64,000 nucleotides of DNA from contig NZ_JADFBX010000002.1 of the NCBI RefSeq assembly GCF_015223055.1, positions 496,001 to 560,000 on the forward strand, written 5' to 3'. This document shows, in pieces, positions 26,859 to 35,328 of the stretch. Numbering within the stretch: position 1 is the stretch's first letter; every line of letters starts with the position of its first letter. The translations under genes were made by a program, and so were the position numbers. The notes beneath the pieces are model-generated. The model saw only the letters and a program-made list of their open reading frames with translations. It searched no databases and was not told where the DNA came from. The stretch comes from Pedobacter sp. MC2016-24 (GTDB lineage Bacteria; Bacteroidota; Bacteroidia; Sphingobacteriales; Sphingobacteriaceae).

Positions 26859-27257
26859 ATGAATACAGATCCAATAGCAGATTATCTTACAAGAGTAAGA
26901 AATGCCATCAAGGCAAATCACAGAATTGTTGAGATTCCTGCGTCAAACCTGAAAAAAGAAATCACTAAAGTTCTTTTTGATAAAGGTTACATTGCCAACT
27001 ACAAATTCGAGGACAGTACTGTTCAGGGCACGATTAAAATAGCTTTAAAATATAATGCTATTACAAAAATATCAGCTATCCGTACGTTAACCCGTATTAG
27101 CAAGCCAGGTTTGAGGCAATATGCCGGTGTAGAGAATATGCCGAGAGTATTAAACGGTTTGGGTATCGCAATTTTGTCTACATCTAAAGGTGTAATGACA
27201 GATAAAGAAGCGGCCAGACTTAACATTGGTGGCGAAGTTTTGTGTCACGTTTATTAA
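26859..27257 (+). CDS. rpsH: 30S ribosomal protein S8
   Basis: Central-domain 16S rRNA binder and known translational repressor of the spc operon in E. coli. The family N-terminus MNTDPIADYLTRVRNA starts at 26859, giving 132 residues; the frame is open from an ATG at 26820, but that extension falls in the hairpin region and has no family similarity. The C-terminal LNGLGIAILSTSKGVMTDKEA and GGEVLCHVY are typical. rplF follows after 18 bases. Confidence 0.96.
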   Translation: MNTDPIADYLTRVRNAIKANHRIVEIPASNLKKEITKVLFDKGYIANYKFEDSTVQGTIKIALKYNAITKISAIRTLTRISKPGLRQYAGVENMPRVLNGLGIAILSTSKGVMTDKEAARLNIGGEVLCHVY

Positions 27258-27261
27258 TTAA

Positions 27262-27267
27262 AGGAGG
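27262..27267 (+). promoter_or_regulatory. Shine-Dalgarno sequence of rplF
   Basis: AGGAGG 8 bases before the rplF ATG, the same spacing as the rpsG site. Confidence 0.7.
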
Positions 27268-27275
27268 ATAACAAA

Positions 27276-27833
27276 ATGTCAAGAGTAGGAAAAGCCCCAA
27301 TTAATGTACCTGCAGGCGTAACAATTACCGTATCTAAAGATAATGTAGTAACTGTTAAAGGCCCTAAGGGAGAATTAACTCAAGCAGTAGATTCAGATAT
27401 CACTGTAAGTCAAGAAGAAGGTGTATTAACAGTACAACGCCCTTCAGAGCAAAAAAGACACAAAGCATTACATGGTTTATACCGTGCTTTGATTAACAAT
27501 ATGGTTGTAGGTGTAACTGAAGGTTACAAAATTTCTCAAGAACTAGTTGGTGTTGGTTACCGTGCTACAAACACAGGCAACACTTTAGACTTGGTTTTGG
27601 GTTATTCCCACCACTATGTTTTCCAATTGCCAGAAGAAATTAAAGTAACAACAACCTCAGAAAAAGGTCAGACTCCTAAAATCATTTTAGAAAGTATTGA
27701 CAAACAACTGATCGGACAGGTAGCGGCGAAAATCCGTTCGTTACGTGCACCAGAGCCATATAAAGGTAAAGGTATCAAGTTTGTAGGCGAAGTGTTAAGA
27801 AGAAAAGCAGGTAAATCAGCTTCTAAAAAATAA
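27276..27833 (+). CDS. rplF: 50S ribosomal protein L6
   Basis: Protein near the factor-binding site of the large subunit. 185 residues begin [17 protein letters not shown], with VKGPKGELT in the first domain and [19 protein letters not shown], the L6 signature, in the second. The gene has one of the few clear Shine-Dalgarno sites here. rplR follows after 5 bases. Confidence 0.98.
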   Translation: MSRVGKAPINVPAGVTITVSKDNVVTVKGPKGELTQAVDSDITVSQEEGVLTVQRPSEQKRHKALHGLYRALINNMVVGVTEGYKISQELVGVGYRATNTGNTLDLVLGYSHHYVFQLPEEIKVTTTSEKGQTPKIILESIDKQLIGQVAAKIRSLRAPEPYKGKGIKFVGEVLRRKAGKSASKK

Positions 27834-27838
27834 TCATC

Positions 27839-28192
27839 ATGGCAGGGAAAAAATTATCTCGTAGAGATCGTATAAAAAAAGGAATCAGAAAAAGATTAAC
27901 AGGTTCCGAAAGCCGTCCACGTTTATCGGTTTATAGAAGCAATAAAGGAATTTATGCTCAAATCATTAACGACGTAACCGGCAATACAATTGTATCAGCG
28001 TCATCTTTATCTAAAGACTTTTCTGGTACTGGCAGCAAATCTGATCAATCAGTAGCTGTAGGTAAATTAGTAGCTGAAAAAGCAATAGCAGCAGGTATTA
28101 AAGAAGTTGTTTTCGATAGAAACGGCTATTTATACCACGGTCGCGTTAAATCGCTGGCTGAAGGTGCTCGCGAAGCTGGTTTAGTATTTTAA
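27839..28192 (+). CDS. rplR: 50S ribosomal protein L18
   Basis: 5S rRNA-binding protein of the central protuberance. 117 residues show [20 protein letters not shown] with [16 protein letters not shown], and the C-terminal [20 protein letters not shown]. Normal length. rpsE follows after 18 bases. Confidence 0.97.
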   Translation: MAGKKLSRRDRIKKGIRKRLTGSESRPRLSVYRSNKGIYAQIINDVTGNTIVSASSLSKDFSGTGSKSDQSVAVGKLVAEKAIAAGIKEVVFDRNGYLYHGRVKSLAEGAREAGLVF

Positions 28193-28210
28193 TCTGAAAA
28201 TTAGATAAGA

Positions 28211-28729
28211 ATGTCAACTATCAATATAAAAAGAGTTAAGACTAGCGAGATCGAATTAAAAGATCGTTTAGTTAGCATACAACGTGTAGCCAAAGTAACC
28301 AAAGGTGGTCGTACTTTCAGCTTCTCGGCAATCGTGGTTGTTGGAGATGAAAACGGTATCGTGGGTTACGGATTGGGTAAAGCGAAAGAGGTAACAGAGG
28401 CAATTGCAAAAGGTATCGATGATGCAAAGAAAAACTTAGTAAAAGTTCCTTTGTTAAACGGTACTGTTCCTCACGAGCAAATCGGTAAATTTTCTGGAGG
28501 TTTTGTATTGATCAAACCTGCAGCGGTTGGTACCGGTGTTATTGCTGGTGGTGCGATGCGTGCTGTATTAGAAAGCGCTGGTGTACACAACGTATTGGCG
28601 AAATCAAAAGGTTCATCAAATCCTCACAACGTGGTAAAAGCAACTGTTGATGCTTTAACTAAAATGCGTGATGCTTATACAGTAGCACAACAACGTGGTG
28701 TTGATTTAAATAAAGTTTTTAACGGATAA
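28211..28729 (+). CDS. rpsE: 30S ribosomal protein S5
   Basis: mRNA-entry and fidelity protein; changes in it can cause ram phenotypes or spectinomycin resistance. 172 residues carry the double-stranded-RNA-binding-like domain with [20 protein letters not shown] and [14 protein letters not shown], and the C-terminal [16 protein letters not shown]. rpmD starts 4 bases downstream. Confidence 0.98.
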   Translation: MSTINIKRVKTSEIELKDRLVSIQRVAKVTKGGRTFSFSAIVVVGDENGIVGYGLGKAKEVTEAIAKGIDDAKKNLVKVPLLNGTVPHEQIGKFSGGFVLIKPAAVGTGVIAGGAMRAVLESAGVHNVLAKSKGSSNPHNVVKATVDALTKMRDAYTVAQQRGVDLNKVFNG

Positions 28730-28733
28730 TATT

Positions 28734-28913
28734 ATGGCTAAGATCAAAATAACCCAGATAAAAAGCATTATCGATAGAAGCGAACGCCAGAAAAGAACGA
28801 TGCAAGCTTTAGGTTTAACTAAAATGAACCAGAGTGTAGAAGTAGAAGCGAACGCTGCCATTATTGGAATGGTAAGAAAAGTGAATCACTTAGTAGCTAT
28901 AGAGAGTATATAA
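28734..28913 (+). CDS. rpmD: 50S ribosomal protein L30
   Basis: Small large-subunit protein of 59 residues, MAKIKITQIKSIIDRSERQK at the N-terminus, then LGLTKMNQSVEVEANAAI and IGMVRKVNHLVAIES. These match L30, and the position between rpsE and rplO is the standard spc-operon place. It is short enough to be missed by length filters. A 111-base spacer with a strong inverted repeat follows. Confidence 0.95.
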   Translation: MAKIKITQIKSIIDRSERQKRTMQALGLTKMNQSVEVEANAAIIGMVRKVNHLVAIESI

Positions 28914-28919
28914 TTATTT

Positions 28920-28962
28920 AAAGGTTGTAAATGTGGTTAATATAATTACATTTGCAACCTTT
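28920..28962 (+). promoter_or_regulatory. Internal promoter within an inverted repeat before rplO
   Basis: A 15-bp inverted repeat (28920-28934 with 28948-28962, one G-T mismatch) has a 13-base centre. TTG at 28925-28927 in its left arm and TACATTTG at 28947-28954 in its right arm are 19 bases apart, the consensus spacing. It can therefore be both a promoter at DNA level and a hairpin in read-through RNA. No clear T-run follows. Confidence 0.6.
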
Positions 28963-28979
28963 ATATATTGTTTAACCGT

Positions 28980-29006
28980 TGCCCTGATTAGTGAAAGCGA
29001 AGGGCA
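28980..29006 (+). promoter_or_regulatory. rplO leader hairpin
   Basis: TGCCCT (28980-28985) pairs with AGGGCA (29001-29006) across 15 bases, ending 18 bases before the rplO ATG. It would lie in the leader made from the internal promoter. Confidence 0.4.
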
Positions 29007-29024
29007 GCACAATAAGTTTCAAAA

Positions 29025-29471
29025 ATGAACTTAAGTAATTTAAAACCTGCAGTAGGTTCCACTAAAAATAATAAACGAATTGGTCGTGGTACAGGATCTG
29101 GCCGTGGTGGAACTTCCACCCGTGGTCATAAAGGTGCTGGATCTCGTTCTGGCCACAAAACTAAAATTGGTTTTGAAGGTGGACAGATGCCATTACAACG
29201 TCGTGTACCAAAAGTAGGTTTCAAGCCAATTAACCGTGTAGAGTACGTAGGTGTAAACTTAGACGTATTACAAGGTTTGGCAGAGAAATTTAACTTGTCA
29301 AGCATAGATTTCGCTACCTTGCAACAACATGGTTTGGCATCTAAAAACGACTTGGTTAAAATTTTAGGTCGTGGTGAAGTTAAATCTAAGATAGAAGTTA
29401 AAGCACATGCTTTTTCTGCAACTGCACAAAAAGCTATTGAGGCTGTTGGTGGCTCAATCGAAAAATTGTAA
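29025..29471 (+). CDS. rplO: 50S ribosomal protein L15
   Basis: Late-assembly protein of the large subunit. 148 residues begin [20 protein letters not shown], with the glycine- and arginine-rich [20 protein letters not shown] tract and [17 protein letters not shown], both standard. secY follows after 3 bases, so the two are co-translated. Confidence 0.98.
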   Translation: MNLSNLKPAVGSTKNNKRIGRGTGSGRGGTSTRGHKGAGSRSGHKTKIGFEGGQMPLQRRVPKVGFKPINRVEYVGVNLDVLQGLAEKFNLSSIDFATLQQHGLASKNDLVKILGRGEVKSKIEVKAHAFSATAQKAIEAVGGSIEKL

Positions 29472-29474
29472 TTA

Positions 29475-30812
29475 ATGAAGAAGCTGTTCACTACTTTAAG
29501 TAATATTTGGAAAATTCAGGAATTGAAAGAGCGTATAGTTTATACGCTCATGATTCTTTTGATTTACAGGTTTGTCTCTCACGTGGTTTTACCTGGAGTA
29601 GATGCAAATCTTTTAGGTGATAACACGAAGTCCGGCCTTTTGGGTTTATTGGATATGTTTGCAGGTGGATCTTTTTCACGTGTATCTATTCTGGCCTTAG
29701 GGGTAATGCCTTATATTTCTGCGTCAATTGTAGTTCAGCTCTTGGGAATTGCTGTCCCTTCTTTTCAAAAAATGCAAAAAGAAGGTGAAAGTGGTAGAAA
29801 TAAACTTAATCAGATAACCCGTTACCTGACTGTAGCTATTACAGCAGTACAGGCTGTTGGTTATGTTAAAACCCAGGTTCCGGTAGAGGCGATCGTTATT
29901 GATCATACCTTGTTCTTTGTTTTAGCCACTTTTGTTTTAGCCGCAGGTACATTATTTGTGATGTGGCTGGGAGAAAAAATTACTGATAAAGGTATTGGTA
30001 ACGGTATATCACTGATCATTATGGTTGGTATTATAGCACGTTTGCCAATTGCACTTTACCAGGAGATCACTTCGAGATTGGTTGGTGAAGGCGGTGGATT
30101 GATCGCTCTTGTATTGGAGATTGTTGCCTTATTTGCGGTAGTTATGTTTACCATCATGATTGTTCAGGGGGTACGTAAGGTGCCTGTTCAATATGCGAAA
30201 CGAATTGTTGGAAACAGACAGTTTGGTGGAGTTAGACAGTACATTCCGTTAAAAGTGAATGCTGCAGGTGTTATGCCGATCATTTTTGCTCAGGCATTGA
30301 TGTTTATTCCTGCAACGTTAACAGGTTTCTTCCCTTCATTACAAAACACTTGGTTGATACAGTTCAGTGATTATACTTCACTAGCTTATAGTTTAACCTT
30401 TGCATTTTTAATTATTGCATTTACATTCTTTTATACCGCTATTACGGTCAACCCGACTCAAATGTCGGATGACATGAAGAAAAACGGGGGGTTCATTCCA
30501 GGTATCAAACCAGGTTTAGCAACTTCCTCATTTATCGATGATGTGATTTCGAAGATCACCTTCCCAGGTGCTGTCTTTCTGGCTATCATTGCTATCTTGC
30601 CTTCATTAGCGGTTAAATTTGGAATTAAGTCCGAGTTTGCACATTTCTACGGTGGAACCTCTTTATTAATTCTGGTAGGTGTAGTTTTAGATACATTACA
30701 GCAAATCGAAAGTTATCTGTTGATGCGTCATTATGACGGATTGATGAAAACTGGTAGAGTAACTGGTCGTACAGGTATACCTGCTGCGAGCGGTAGTAAT
30801 GCAGTGATTTAA
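29475..30812 (+). CDS. secY: Preprotein translocase subunit SecY
   Basis: Channel subunit of the SecYEG translocon in the inner membrane. 445 residues with ten hydrophobic helices. The plug-region segment GLLGLLDMFAGGSFSRVSI, LALGVMPYISASIVVQLL in helix 2 and NPTQMSDDMKKNGGFIPGI between helices 8 and 9 are typical. The C-terminus ends shortly after MRHYDGLMKTGR. It sits between rplO (3 bases) and map (8 bases). Confidence 0.98.
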   Translation: MKKLFTTLSNIWKIQELKERIVYTLMILLIYRFVSHVVLPGVDANLLGDNTKSGLLGLLDMFAGGSFSRVSILALGVMPYISASIVVQLLGIAVPSFQKMQKEGESGRNKLNQITRYLTVAITAVQAVGYVKTQVPVEAIVIDHTLFFVLATFVLAAGTLFVMWLGEKITDKGIGNGISLIIMVGIIARLPIALYQEITSRLVGEGGGLIALVLEIVALFAVVMFTIMIVQGVRKVPVQYAKRIVGNRQFGGVRQYIPLKVNAAGVMPIIFAQALMFIPATLTGFFPSLQNTWLIQFSDYTSLAYSLTFAFLIIAFTFFYTAITVNPTQMSDDMKKNGGFIPGIKPGLATSSFIDDVISKITFPGAVFLAIIAILPSLAVKFGIKSEFAHFYGGTSLLILVGVVLDTLQQIESYLLMRHYDGLMKTGRVTGRTGIPAASGSNAVI

Positions 30813-30820
30813 CATTACTG

Positions 30821-31606
30821 ATGTCTAAGATCTATTATAAATCTCAGGAAGAGATAGAGCTGATTAGAATAAGTTCTCTCCTGGTATCAGAGACACTGGC
30901 GGAAGTAGCCAGAATCATTGCGCCGGGAGTGACTACAAAGCAGTTGAATGATCTTGCAGAAACTTTTATTCAGGATCATGGGGCAATCCCCGCGTTCCTG
31001 AATTATAACGGTTTTCCTTACTCTTTATGTATTTCACCAAATGAGCAGGTTGTTCATGGATTTCCAGGTGATTATGTGATTCAGGAAGGTGATTTGATTT
31101 CAGTTGATTGTGGTGTAATCAAGAACAATTTCTATGGCGACTCTGCTTATACTTTCTCCATAGGGGAAATTGATGCAGAGAAGCAAAAGCTTGTAGAAGT
31201 AACACAGGAATGCTTAAAGCTTGCTATTGAAAAGGCCGTTGTTGGATCGAGGATCGGAGATATCGGGCTTGCTGTGCAGGCTCATGCTGAGACTAATGGA
31301 TTTGGAGTAGTACGTGAATTGGTAGGTCATGGTGTTGGTGTTAAATTACACGAAAAACCAGAAGTGCCAAATTATGGAAAGCGGGGAAGTGGTATGAAGT
31401 TGGAAGAGGGGATGGTAATTGCCATTGAACCGATGATCAATGCAGGAACAGCAGGTGTAAAATTTTGGTCAGATGGATGGACTGTGACCAGTAAGGATAA
31501 CAGACCGTCGGCCCATTTTGAACACACTGTTGCAGTAAAAAAGGGTAATGCAGATGTTTTATCTACCTTTTCTCTTATTGAAGAAGTTTTAAAAGAAAAA
31601 AGATAA
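30821..31606 (+). CDS. map: Methionine aminopeptidase, type I
   Basis: Removes N-terminal methionine from nascent proteins. 261 residues of the pita-bread fold. Metal ligands are in DLISVDCGVIKNNFYGDSAY (two Asp), ELVGHGVGVKLHEKPEVPNY (His), MVIAIEPMIN (Glu) and SAHFEHTVAV (Glu). No SH3-binding or zinc-finger extension is present, as expected for the bacterial form. It keeps the common secY-map-infA order. Confidence 0.97.
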   Translation: MSKIYYKSQEEIELIRISSLLVSETLAEVARIIAPGVTTKQLNDLAETFIQDHGAIPAFLNYNGFPYSLCISPNEQVVHGFPGDYVIQEGDLISVDCGVIKNNFYGDSAYTFSIGEIDAEKQKLVEVTQECLKLAIEKAVVGSRIGDIGLAVQAHAETNGFGVVRELVGHGVGVKLHEKPEVPNYGKRGSGMKLEEGMVIAIEPMINAGTAGVKFWSDGWTVTSKDNRPSAHFEHTVAVKKGNADVLSTFSLIEEVLKEKR

Positions 31607-31608
31607 AT

Positions 31609-31633
31609 AATTAAATTTTTTTATTTAATTTTG
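31609..31633 (+). promoter_or_regulatory. Likely internal promoter before infA
   Basis: TAATTTTG (31626-31633) matches the -7 consensus. It overlaps a perfect AT-only inverted repeat (AATTAAAT at 31609-31616 with ATTTAATT at 31623-31630). No good TTG box is visible, so activity is uncertain. The leader would be about 40 bases. Confidence 0.45.
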
Positions 31634-31677
31634 CAACCCTGTTTAATAGCAGCTAATTAAGTAAAAATCAATATTAT

Positions 31678-31896
31678 ATGGCTAAACAAGCCTCAATTGA
31701 ACAAGACGGTGTAATAAGAGAAGCATTATCAAATGCGATGTTTCGGGTTGAACTTGAAAACGGACATGAGATAATCGCTCATATTTCTGGAAAAATGCGG
31801 ATGCACTACATCAAAATTTTACCAGGGGACAAAGTCAAATTAGAGATGTCGCCTTACGATTTATCAAAAGGCAGGATTACTTATAGATATAAATAA
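31678..31896 (+). CDS. infA: Translation initiation factor IF-1
   Basis: Binds the A-site of the 30S subunit during initiation. 72 residues, an OB fold with the typical [37 protein letters not shown] and [20 protein letters not shown] segments. rpmJ follows after one base. Confidence 0.98.
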   Translation: MAKQASIEQDGVIREALSNAMFRVELENGHEIIAHISGKMRMHYIKILPGDKVKLEMSPYDLSKGRITYRYK

Positions 31897-31897
31897 A

Positions 31898-32014
31898 ATG
31901 AAAGTTAGGTCATCAATTAAAAAACGCAGCGCTGATTGCAAAATTATTCGTCGTAAGGGTAAGCTTTATGTAATTAACAAAAAGAACCCTAAATTTAAGC
32001 AGCGTCAAGGTTAA
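31898..32014 (+). CDS. rpmJ: 50S ribosomal protein L36, zinc-free form
   Basis: 38-residue protein, too short for many gene finders: [20 protein letters not shown], then [18 protein letters not shown]. In the zinc-binding form positions 11, 14, 27 and 33 are Cys, Cys, Cys and His; here they are Ser, Cys, Asn and Phe, so zinc binding is lost. It follows infA by one base, the normal arrangement. Confidence 0.95.
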   Translation: MKVRSSIKKRSADCKIIRRKGKLYVINKKNPKFKQRQG

Positions 32015-32035
32015 GAAGTTATTGAAGTATGATTT

Positions 32036-32073
32036 AGATTGGATGTACAGGTTACTCAATCTGGCGTACCATC
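32036..32073 (+). promoter_or_regulatory. Interlocked helices in the rpsM leader
   Basis: AGATTG (32036-32041) can pair with CAATCT (32057-32062). GATGTAC (32042-32048) can pair with GTACCATC (32066-32073, one bulge). The second helix starts inside the loop of the first and ends beyond it, so the two form a pseudoknot or are mutually exclusive. In E. coli S4 controls this operon through a pseudoknot before rpsM. Confidence 0.45.
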
Positions 32074-32098
32074 AAATAATCAAACATTAGTATAAAAT

Positions 32099-32476
32099 AT
32101 GGCAAGGATATCAGGTATTGATTTACCAAGAAACAAAAGAGGTGAAATTGGGCTAACTTATATCTTCGGAGTAGGTAAAGCAACTGCACAACGTATATTG
32201 ACGGAAGCAGGTATCGATTTTAACAAGAAAGTACAGGATTGGTCTGATGATGAGTTATCAGCAATTCGTACCATCATCAACGACGGTGTAAAAGTAGAAG
32301 GTGCTTTACGTTCGGAAGTTCAGTTAAACATTAAACGTTTAATGGATATCGGATGTTACCGTGGTTTACGTCACAGAAAAGGTTTGCCGGTACGTGGTCA
32401 ACGTACTAAAAACAATTCTCGTACACGTAAAGGCAAGAGAAAAACAGTTGCTAACAAGAAAAAAGCTACTAAATAA
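32099..32476 (+). CDS. rpsM: 30S ribosomal protein S13
   Basis: Head protein forming intersubunit bridges. 125 residues begin [20 protein letters not shown], with [14 protein letters not shown] and [20 protein letters not shown]. The lysine-rich tail is normal. It opens the alpha-type block rpsM-rpsK-rpsD-rpoA-rplQ and is preceded by an 84-base leader with possible structure. Confidence 0.98.
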   Translation: MARISGIDLPRNKRGEIGLTYIFGVGKATAQRILTEAGIDFNKKVQDWSDDELSAIRTIINDGVKVEGALRSEVQLNIKRLMDIGCYRGLRHRKGLPVRGQRTKNNSRTRKGKRKTVANKKKATK

Positions 32477-32497
32477 AATTAGTACTGAATAATAATT

Positions 32498-32887
32498 ATG
32501 GCTAAGAGTAAAAAAGTTACCAAAAAGCGTATTGTTGTTATCGAGCCTGTTGGACAGGCACACATCAATGCTACTTTTAACAATATCATTGTTACCTTAA
32601 CAAATAACAATGGTCAAACTATTTCATGGTCTTCAGCAGGTAAAATGGGATTCAAAGGTTCTAAAAAGAACACTCCATATGCTGCAGGACAAGCTGCATC
32701 TGATTGCGGTAAAGTAGCATTTGACTTAGGTCTGCGTAAAGTAGAAGTATTTGTTAAAGGTCCAGGTTCTGGTCGTGAATCTGCAATTAGAACATTGCAA
32801 ATTTCAGGCATCGAAGTAACCTCGATCAAAGATATTACACCGCTTCCACACAATGGATGTCGTCCTCCTAAGAAGAGAAGAGTTTAA
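32498..32887 (+). CDS. rpsK: 30S ribosomal protein S11
   Basis: Platform protein near the E site. 129 residues with [40 protein letters not shown] and the C-terminal [17 protein letters not shown], all strongly conserved. It follows rpsM by 21 bases and precedes rpsD by 65. Confidence 0.98.
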   Translation: MAKSKKVTKKRIVVIEPVGQAHINATFNNIIVTLTNNNGQTISWSSAGKMGFKGSKKNTPYAAGQAASDCGKVAFDLGLRKVEVFVKGPGSGRESAIRTLQISGIEVTSIKDITPLPHNGCRPPKKRRV

Positions 32888-32952
32888 TTTATTAATTTTT
32901 AAAGCTAAGAGTCTGCAGCGTAAGGCTGTATGATACTTTAAAACAAAAAGCA

Positions 32953-33561
32953 ATGGCAAGATATACAGGACCAAAGTCCAAAATCGCCCGTAAGTTCAGA
33001 GAGCCAATTTTCGGCCCTGATAAAGTACTAGACAGAAAAAACTATCCTCCTGGACAGCACGGTGCTTCCAAAAGAAGAGGAAAACAATCTGAGTACGCAG
33101 TACAGTTAATGGAAAAGCAAAAAGTGAAATATACTTATGGTGTATTAGAGCGTCAGTTCCGTAACTTATTTACTAAAGCGTCTGCACGTGGAGGTATTAC
33201 AGGTGATAACTTATTACAATTATTAGAAGCTCGTTTAGATAACACAGTTTACAGATTAGGGATTGCTACAACTCGTTCAGCTGCACGCCAGTTAGTTAGC
33301 CATAAACACGTAACAGTTAACGGTGAAGTAGTAAATATTCCATCTTATCAATTGAAAGCTGGTGATGTTATCGCAGTACGCGAAAAGTCTAAAACTTTAG
33401 AAGCTATTACAAATTCTGTAGCTGGTAGAGTAATCAATAAATTCAATTGGTTAGACTGGGATGCAAGAGAACTTACAGGTAAGTTCCTGGCTTATCCAAA
33501 CCGCGACGAGATACCAGAAAATATCAAAGAAAACCTTATAGTAGAGTTATACTCTAAGTAA
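32953..33561 (+). CDS. rpsD: 30S ribosomal protein S4
   Basis: Primary 16S rRNA assembly protein and operon regulator in several bacteria. 202 residues begin [20 protein letters not shown] with no cysteine zinc knot. An S4 RNA-binding domain contains [20 protein letters not shown] and [19 protein letters not shown] very stable UACG-loop hairpin follows before rpoA. Confidence 0.98.
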   Translation: MARYTGPKSKIARKFREPIFGPDKVLDRKNYPPGQHGASKRRGKQSEYAVQLMEKQKVKYTYGVLERQFRNLFTKASARGGITGDNLLQLLEARLDNTVYRLGIATTRSAARQLVSHKHVTVNGEVVNIPSYQLKAGDVIAVREKSKTLEAITNSVAGRVINKFNWLDWDARELTGKFLAYPNRDEIPENIKENLIVELYSK

Positions 33562-33568
33562 TATATTT

Positions 33569-33599
33569 AGTTAATTGCCTACGGGCAATTAACTGTTTT
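33569..33599 (+). promoter_or_regulatory. Stable UACG hairpin between rpsD and rpoA
   Basis: A perfect 11-bp stem (33569-33579 with 33584-33594) is closed by C(TACG)G, one of the extra-stable tetraloops, and followed by a weak GTTTTA. It may act as a partial terminator or a processing and stability element that sets rpoA expression. Confidence 0.55.
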
Positions 33600-33638
33600 A
33601 CGTTACATAATTTTAATAACGATCTAAAAACATTATAA

Positions 33639-34631
33639 ATGGCAATTTTAGCATTTCAGAAACCCGATAAAGTAATCATGCAGAAATCTACTGATTTCGA
33701 TGGTACATTTGAGTTCCGTCCTTTAGAGCCCGGTTTCGGTGTAACAATTGGTAATGCCTTGAGAAGAATATTGCTTTCTTCTTTAGAAGGTTATGCCATT
33801 ACAAGTATTCGTTTTTCAGGCGTATCTCATGAGTTCTCTACAATGAAAGGTGTTGTAGAAGACTTGACAGAAATCATTCTTAATTTGAAACAAGTACGTT
33901 TCAAAAAATCTGGTGATGCTGGCGATTCAGAGAAAGTATTTATTTTGGTAAATGGACAGGAGCAGTTTGTTGCTGGTGACATTACTAAATTCTCTAATAA
34001 TTTCGAGGTTCTTAACCCTGATTTCGTTATCTGTAACATGGAGAAATCTGTTACTTTAGAAGTGGAATTGACCATTAATAAAGGACGTGGTTATGTACCT
34101 GCTGAAGAAAATAAAATCAATGATGCTGTTGTTGGCGTAATTGCGATCGATTCGATCTTTACCCCAATGAAAAATGTAAAATACACGATCGAAAATTATC
34201 GTGTTGAACAAAAAACAGATTATGAAAAATTAATATTGGATATCTCTACAGATGGGTCTATCCATCCTGAGGAGGCACTTAAAGAAGCTGCTAAAATCTT
34301 GATCCAGCACTTTATGTTGTTCTCTGATGAGAACCTGGTATTGGAATCTCAAGCTAAAGAAGAGACTAAAGAAGTTGACGAGGAAATTTTACATATGCGT
34401 AAGATCCTGAAAACTGAATTGGTTGATTTAGATTTATCGGTTCGTGCATTGAATTGCCTTAAAGCAGCTGATATCCGCACCCTTGCTGATCTGGTTTCTT
34501 ATGATGTTGCTGATATGTTAAAATTCAGAAACTTCGGTAAAAAATCTTTAACAGAGATCCAGGAGCTTGTAAAATCTAAAAGTTTATCTTTCGGTATGAA
34601 CTTATCGAAGTTTAAATTAGACGAAGAATAA
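33639..34631 (+). CDS. rpoA: RNA polymerase alpha subunit
   Basis: Scaffold of RNA polymerase assembly and a contact for activators. 330 residues. The N-terminal domain (about 1-235) has [20 protein letters not shown] and [19 protein letters not shown]. After an acidic linker ([17 protein letters not shown]) comes the C-terminal domain with [16 protein letters not shown] and [14 protein letters not shown]. Length and motifs are normal. Confidence 0.98.
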   Translation: MAILAFQKPDKVIMQKSTDFDGTFEFRPLEPGFGVTIGNALRRILLSSLEGYAITSIRFSGVSHEFSTMKGVVEDLTEIILNLKQVRFKKSGDAGDSEKVFILVNGQEQFVAGDITKFSNNFEVLNPDFVICNMEKSVTLEVELTINKGRGYVPAEENKINDAVVGVIAIDSIFTPMKNVKYTIENYRVEQKTDYEKLILDISTDGSIHPEEALKEAAKILIQHFMLFSDENLVLESQAKEETKEVDEEILHMRKILKTELVDLDLSVRALNCLKAADIRTLADLVSYDVADMLKFRNFGKKSLTEIQELVKSKSLSFGMNLSKFKLDEE

Positions 34632-34659
34632 CAAGCAAATAAATAACATATTGTTAATG

Positions 34660-34702
34660 GTGTATAATTCCCTCAGATTAAGTTCACAGAGACGGTATAC
34701 AC
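34660..34702 (+). promoter_or_regulatory. Hairpin between rpoA and rplQ
   Basis: GTGTATA (34660-34666) and TATACAC (34696-34702) are exact inverted copies around a 29-base loop in the 86-base spacer. The role is unknown; the loop is long, so chance pairing is possible. Confidence 0.3.
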
Positions 34703-34717
34703 TCAATAAATCAAAAA

Positions 34718-35272
34718 ATGAGACACGGTAAGAAAAACAACCACTTAGGAAGAACAGATTCACATCGTAAAGCGATGTTGGCTAACATGGCTTCATCGTT
34801 AATTAAACACAAAAGGATTTCAACTACTTTAGCGAAAGCAAAAGCTTTGCGTATGTATGTTGAGCCAATCATTACAAAATCTAAAACGGATACCACACAC
34901 TCACGTCGTATTGTATTTAGCTATTTGCAAGATAAAGAAACTGTTACTGAATTATTCCGCGATATCGCAGCTAAAGTTGCAAACCGTCCGGGTGGTTATA
35001 CCAGAATCATTAAGTTAAACAATCGTTTAGGAGATAATGCTGAAATGGCATTGATCGAATTGGTTGATTACAATGAGGTTTATGGTAAAGAAGCTGAATC
35101 TGCTGAGAAGAAGACAACTCGTCGCGGTAGAAGTAAAGCTAAAAAATCTGATGCTTCTGAAGCAAAAGATGAAAAAACTGCTGATATTAAAGTTGAAGCG
35201 GCTGTTGAAGAAGCACCTGCAGTTGAAGAAACTCCAGAAGCTGAAGCACCTAAAGAAGATAAAGGCGAATAA
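34718..35272 (+). CDS. rplQ: 50S ribosomal protein L17 with acidic tail
   Basis: Large-subunit protein near the tunnel exit. Residues 1-120 are a standard L17: [58 protein letters not shown]. The last 60 or so residues are an extension, first basic ([11 protein letters not shown]) and then rich in Glu, Ala and Pro, ending APKEDKGE. At 184 residues it is much longer than the roughly 127-residue E. coli protein. The tail is likely disordered. A terminator follows, closing the cluster. Confidence 0.96.
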   Translation: MRHGKKNNHLGRTDSHRKAMLANMASSLIKHKRISTTLAKAKALRMYVEPIITKSKTDTTHSRRIVFSYLQDKETVTELFRDIAAKVANRPGGYTRIIKLNNRLGDNAEMALIELVDYNEVYGKEAESAEKKTTRRGRSKAKKSDASEAKDEKTADIKVEAAVEEAPAVEETPEAEAPKEDKGE

Positions 35273-35293
35273 TTATTCCCTGATCATTATAAG

Positions 35294-35328
35294 AAAACCC
35301 CAACCATATCGGTTGGGGTTTTTGTTTT
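35294..35328 (+). terminator. Terminator of the ribosomal cluster
   Basis: A 12-bp stem AAAACCCCAACC (35294-35305) with GGTTGGGGTTTT (35311-35322), loop ATATC, and a following T-run. It also overlaps the end of the convergent gene. Confidence 0.88.
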
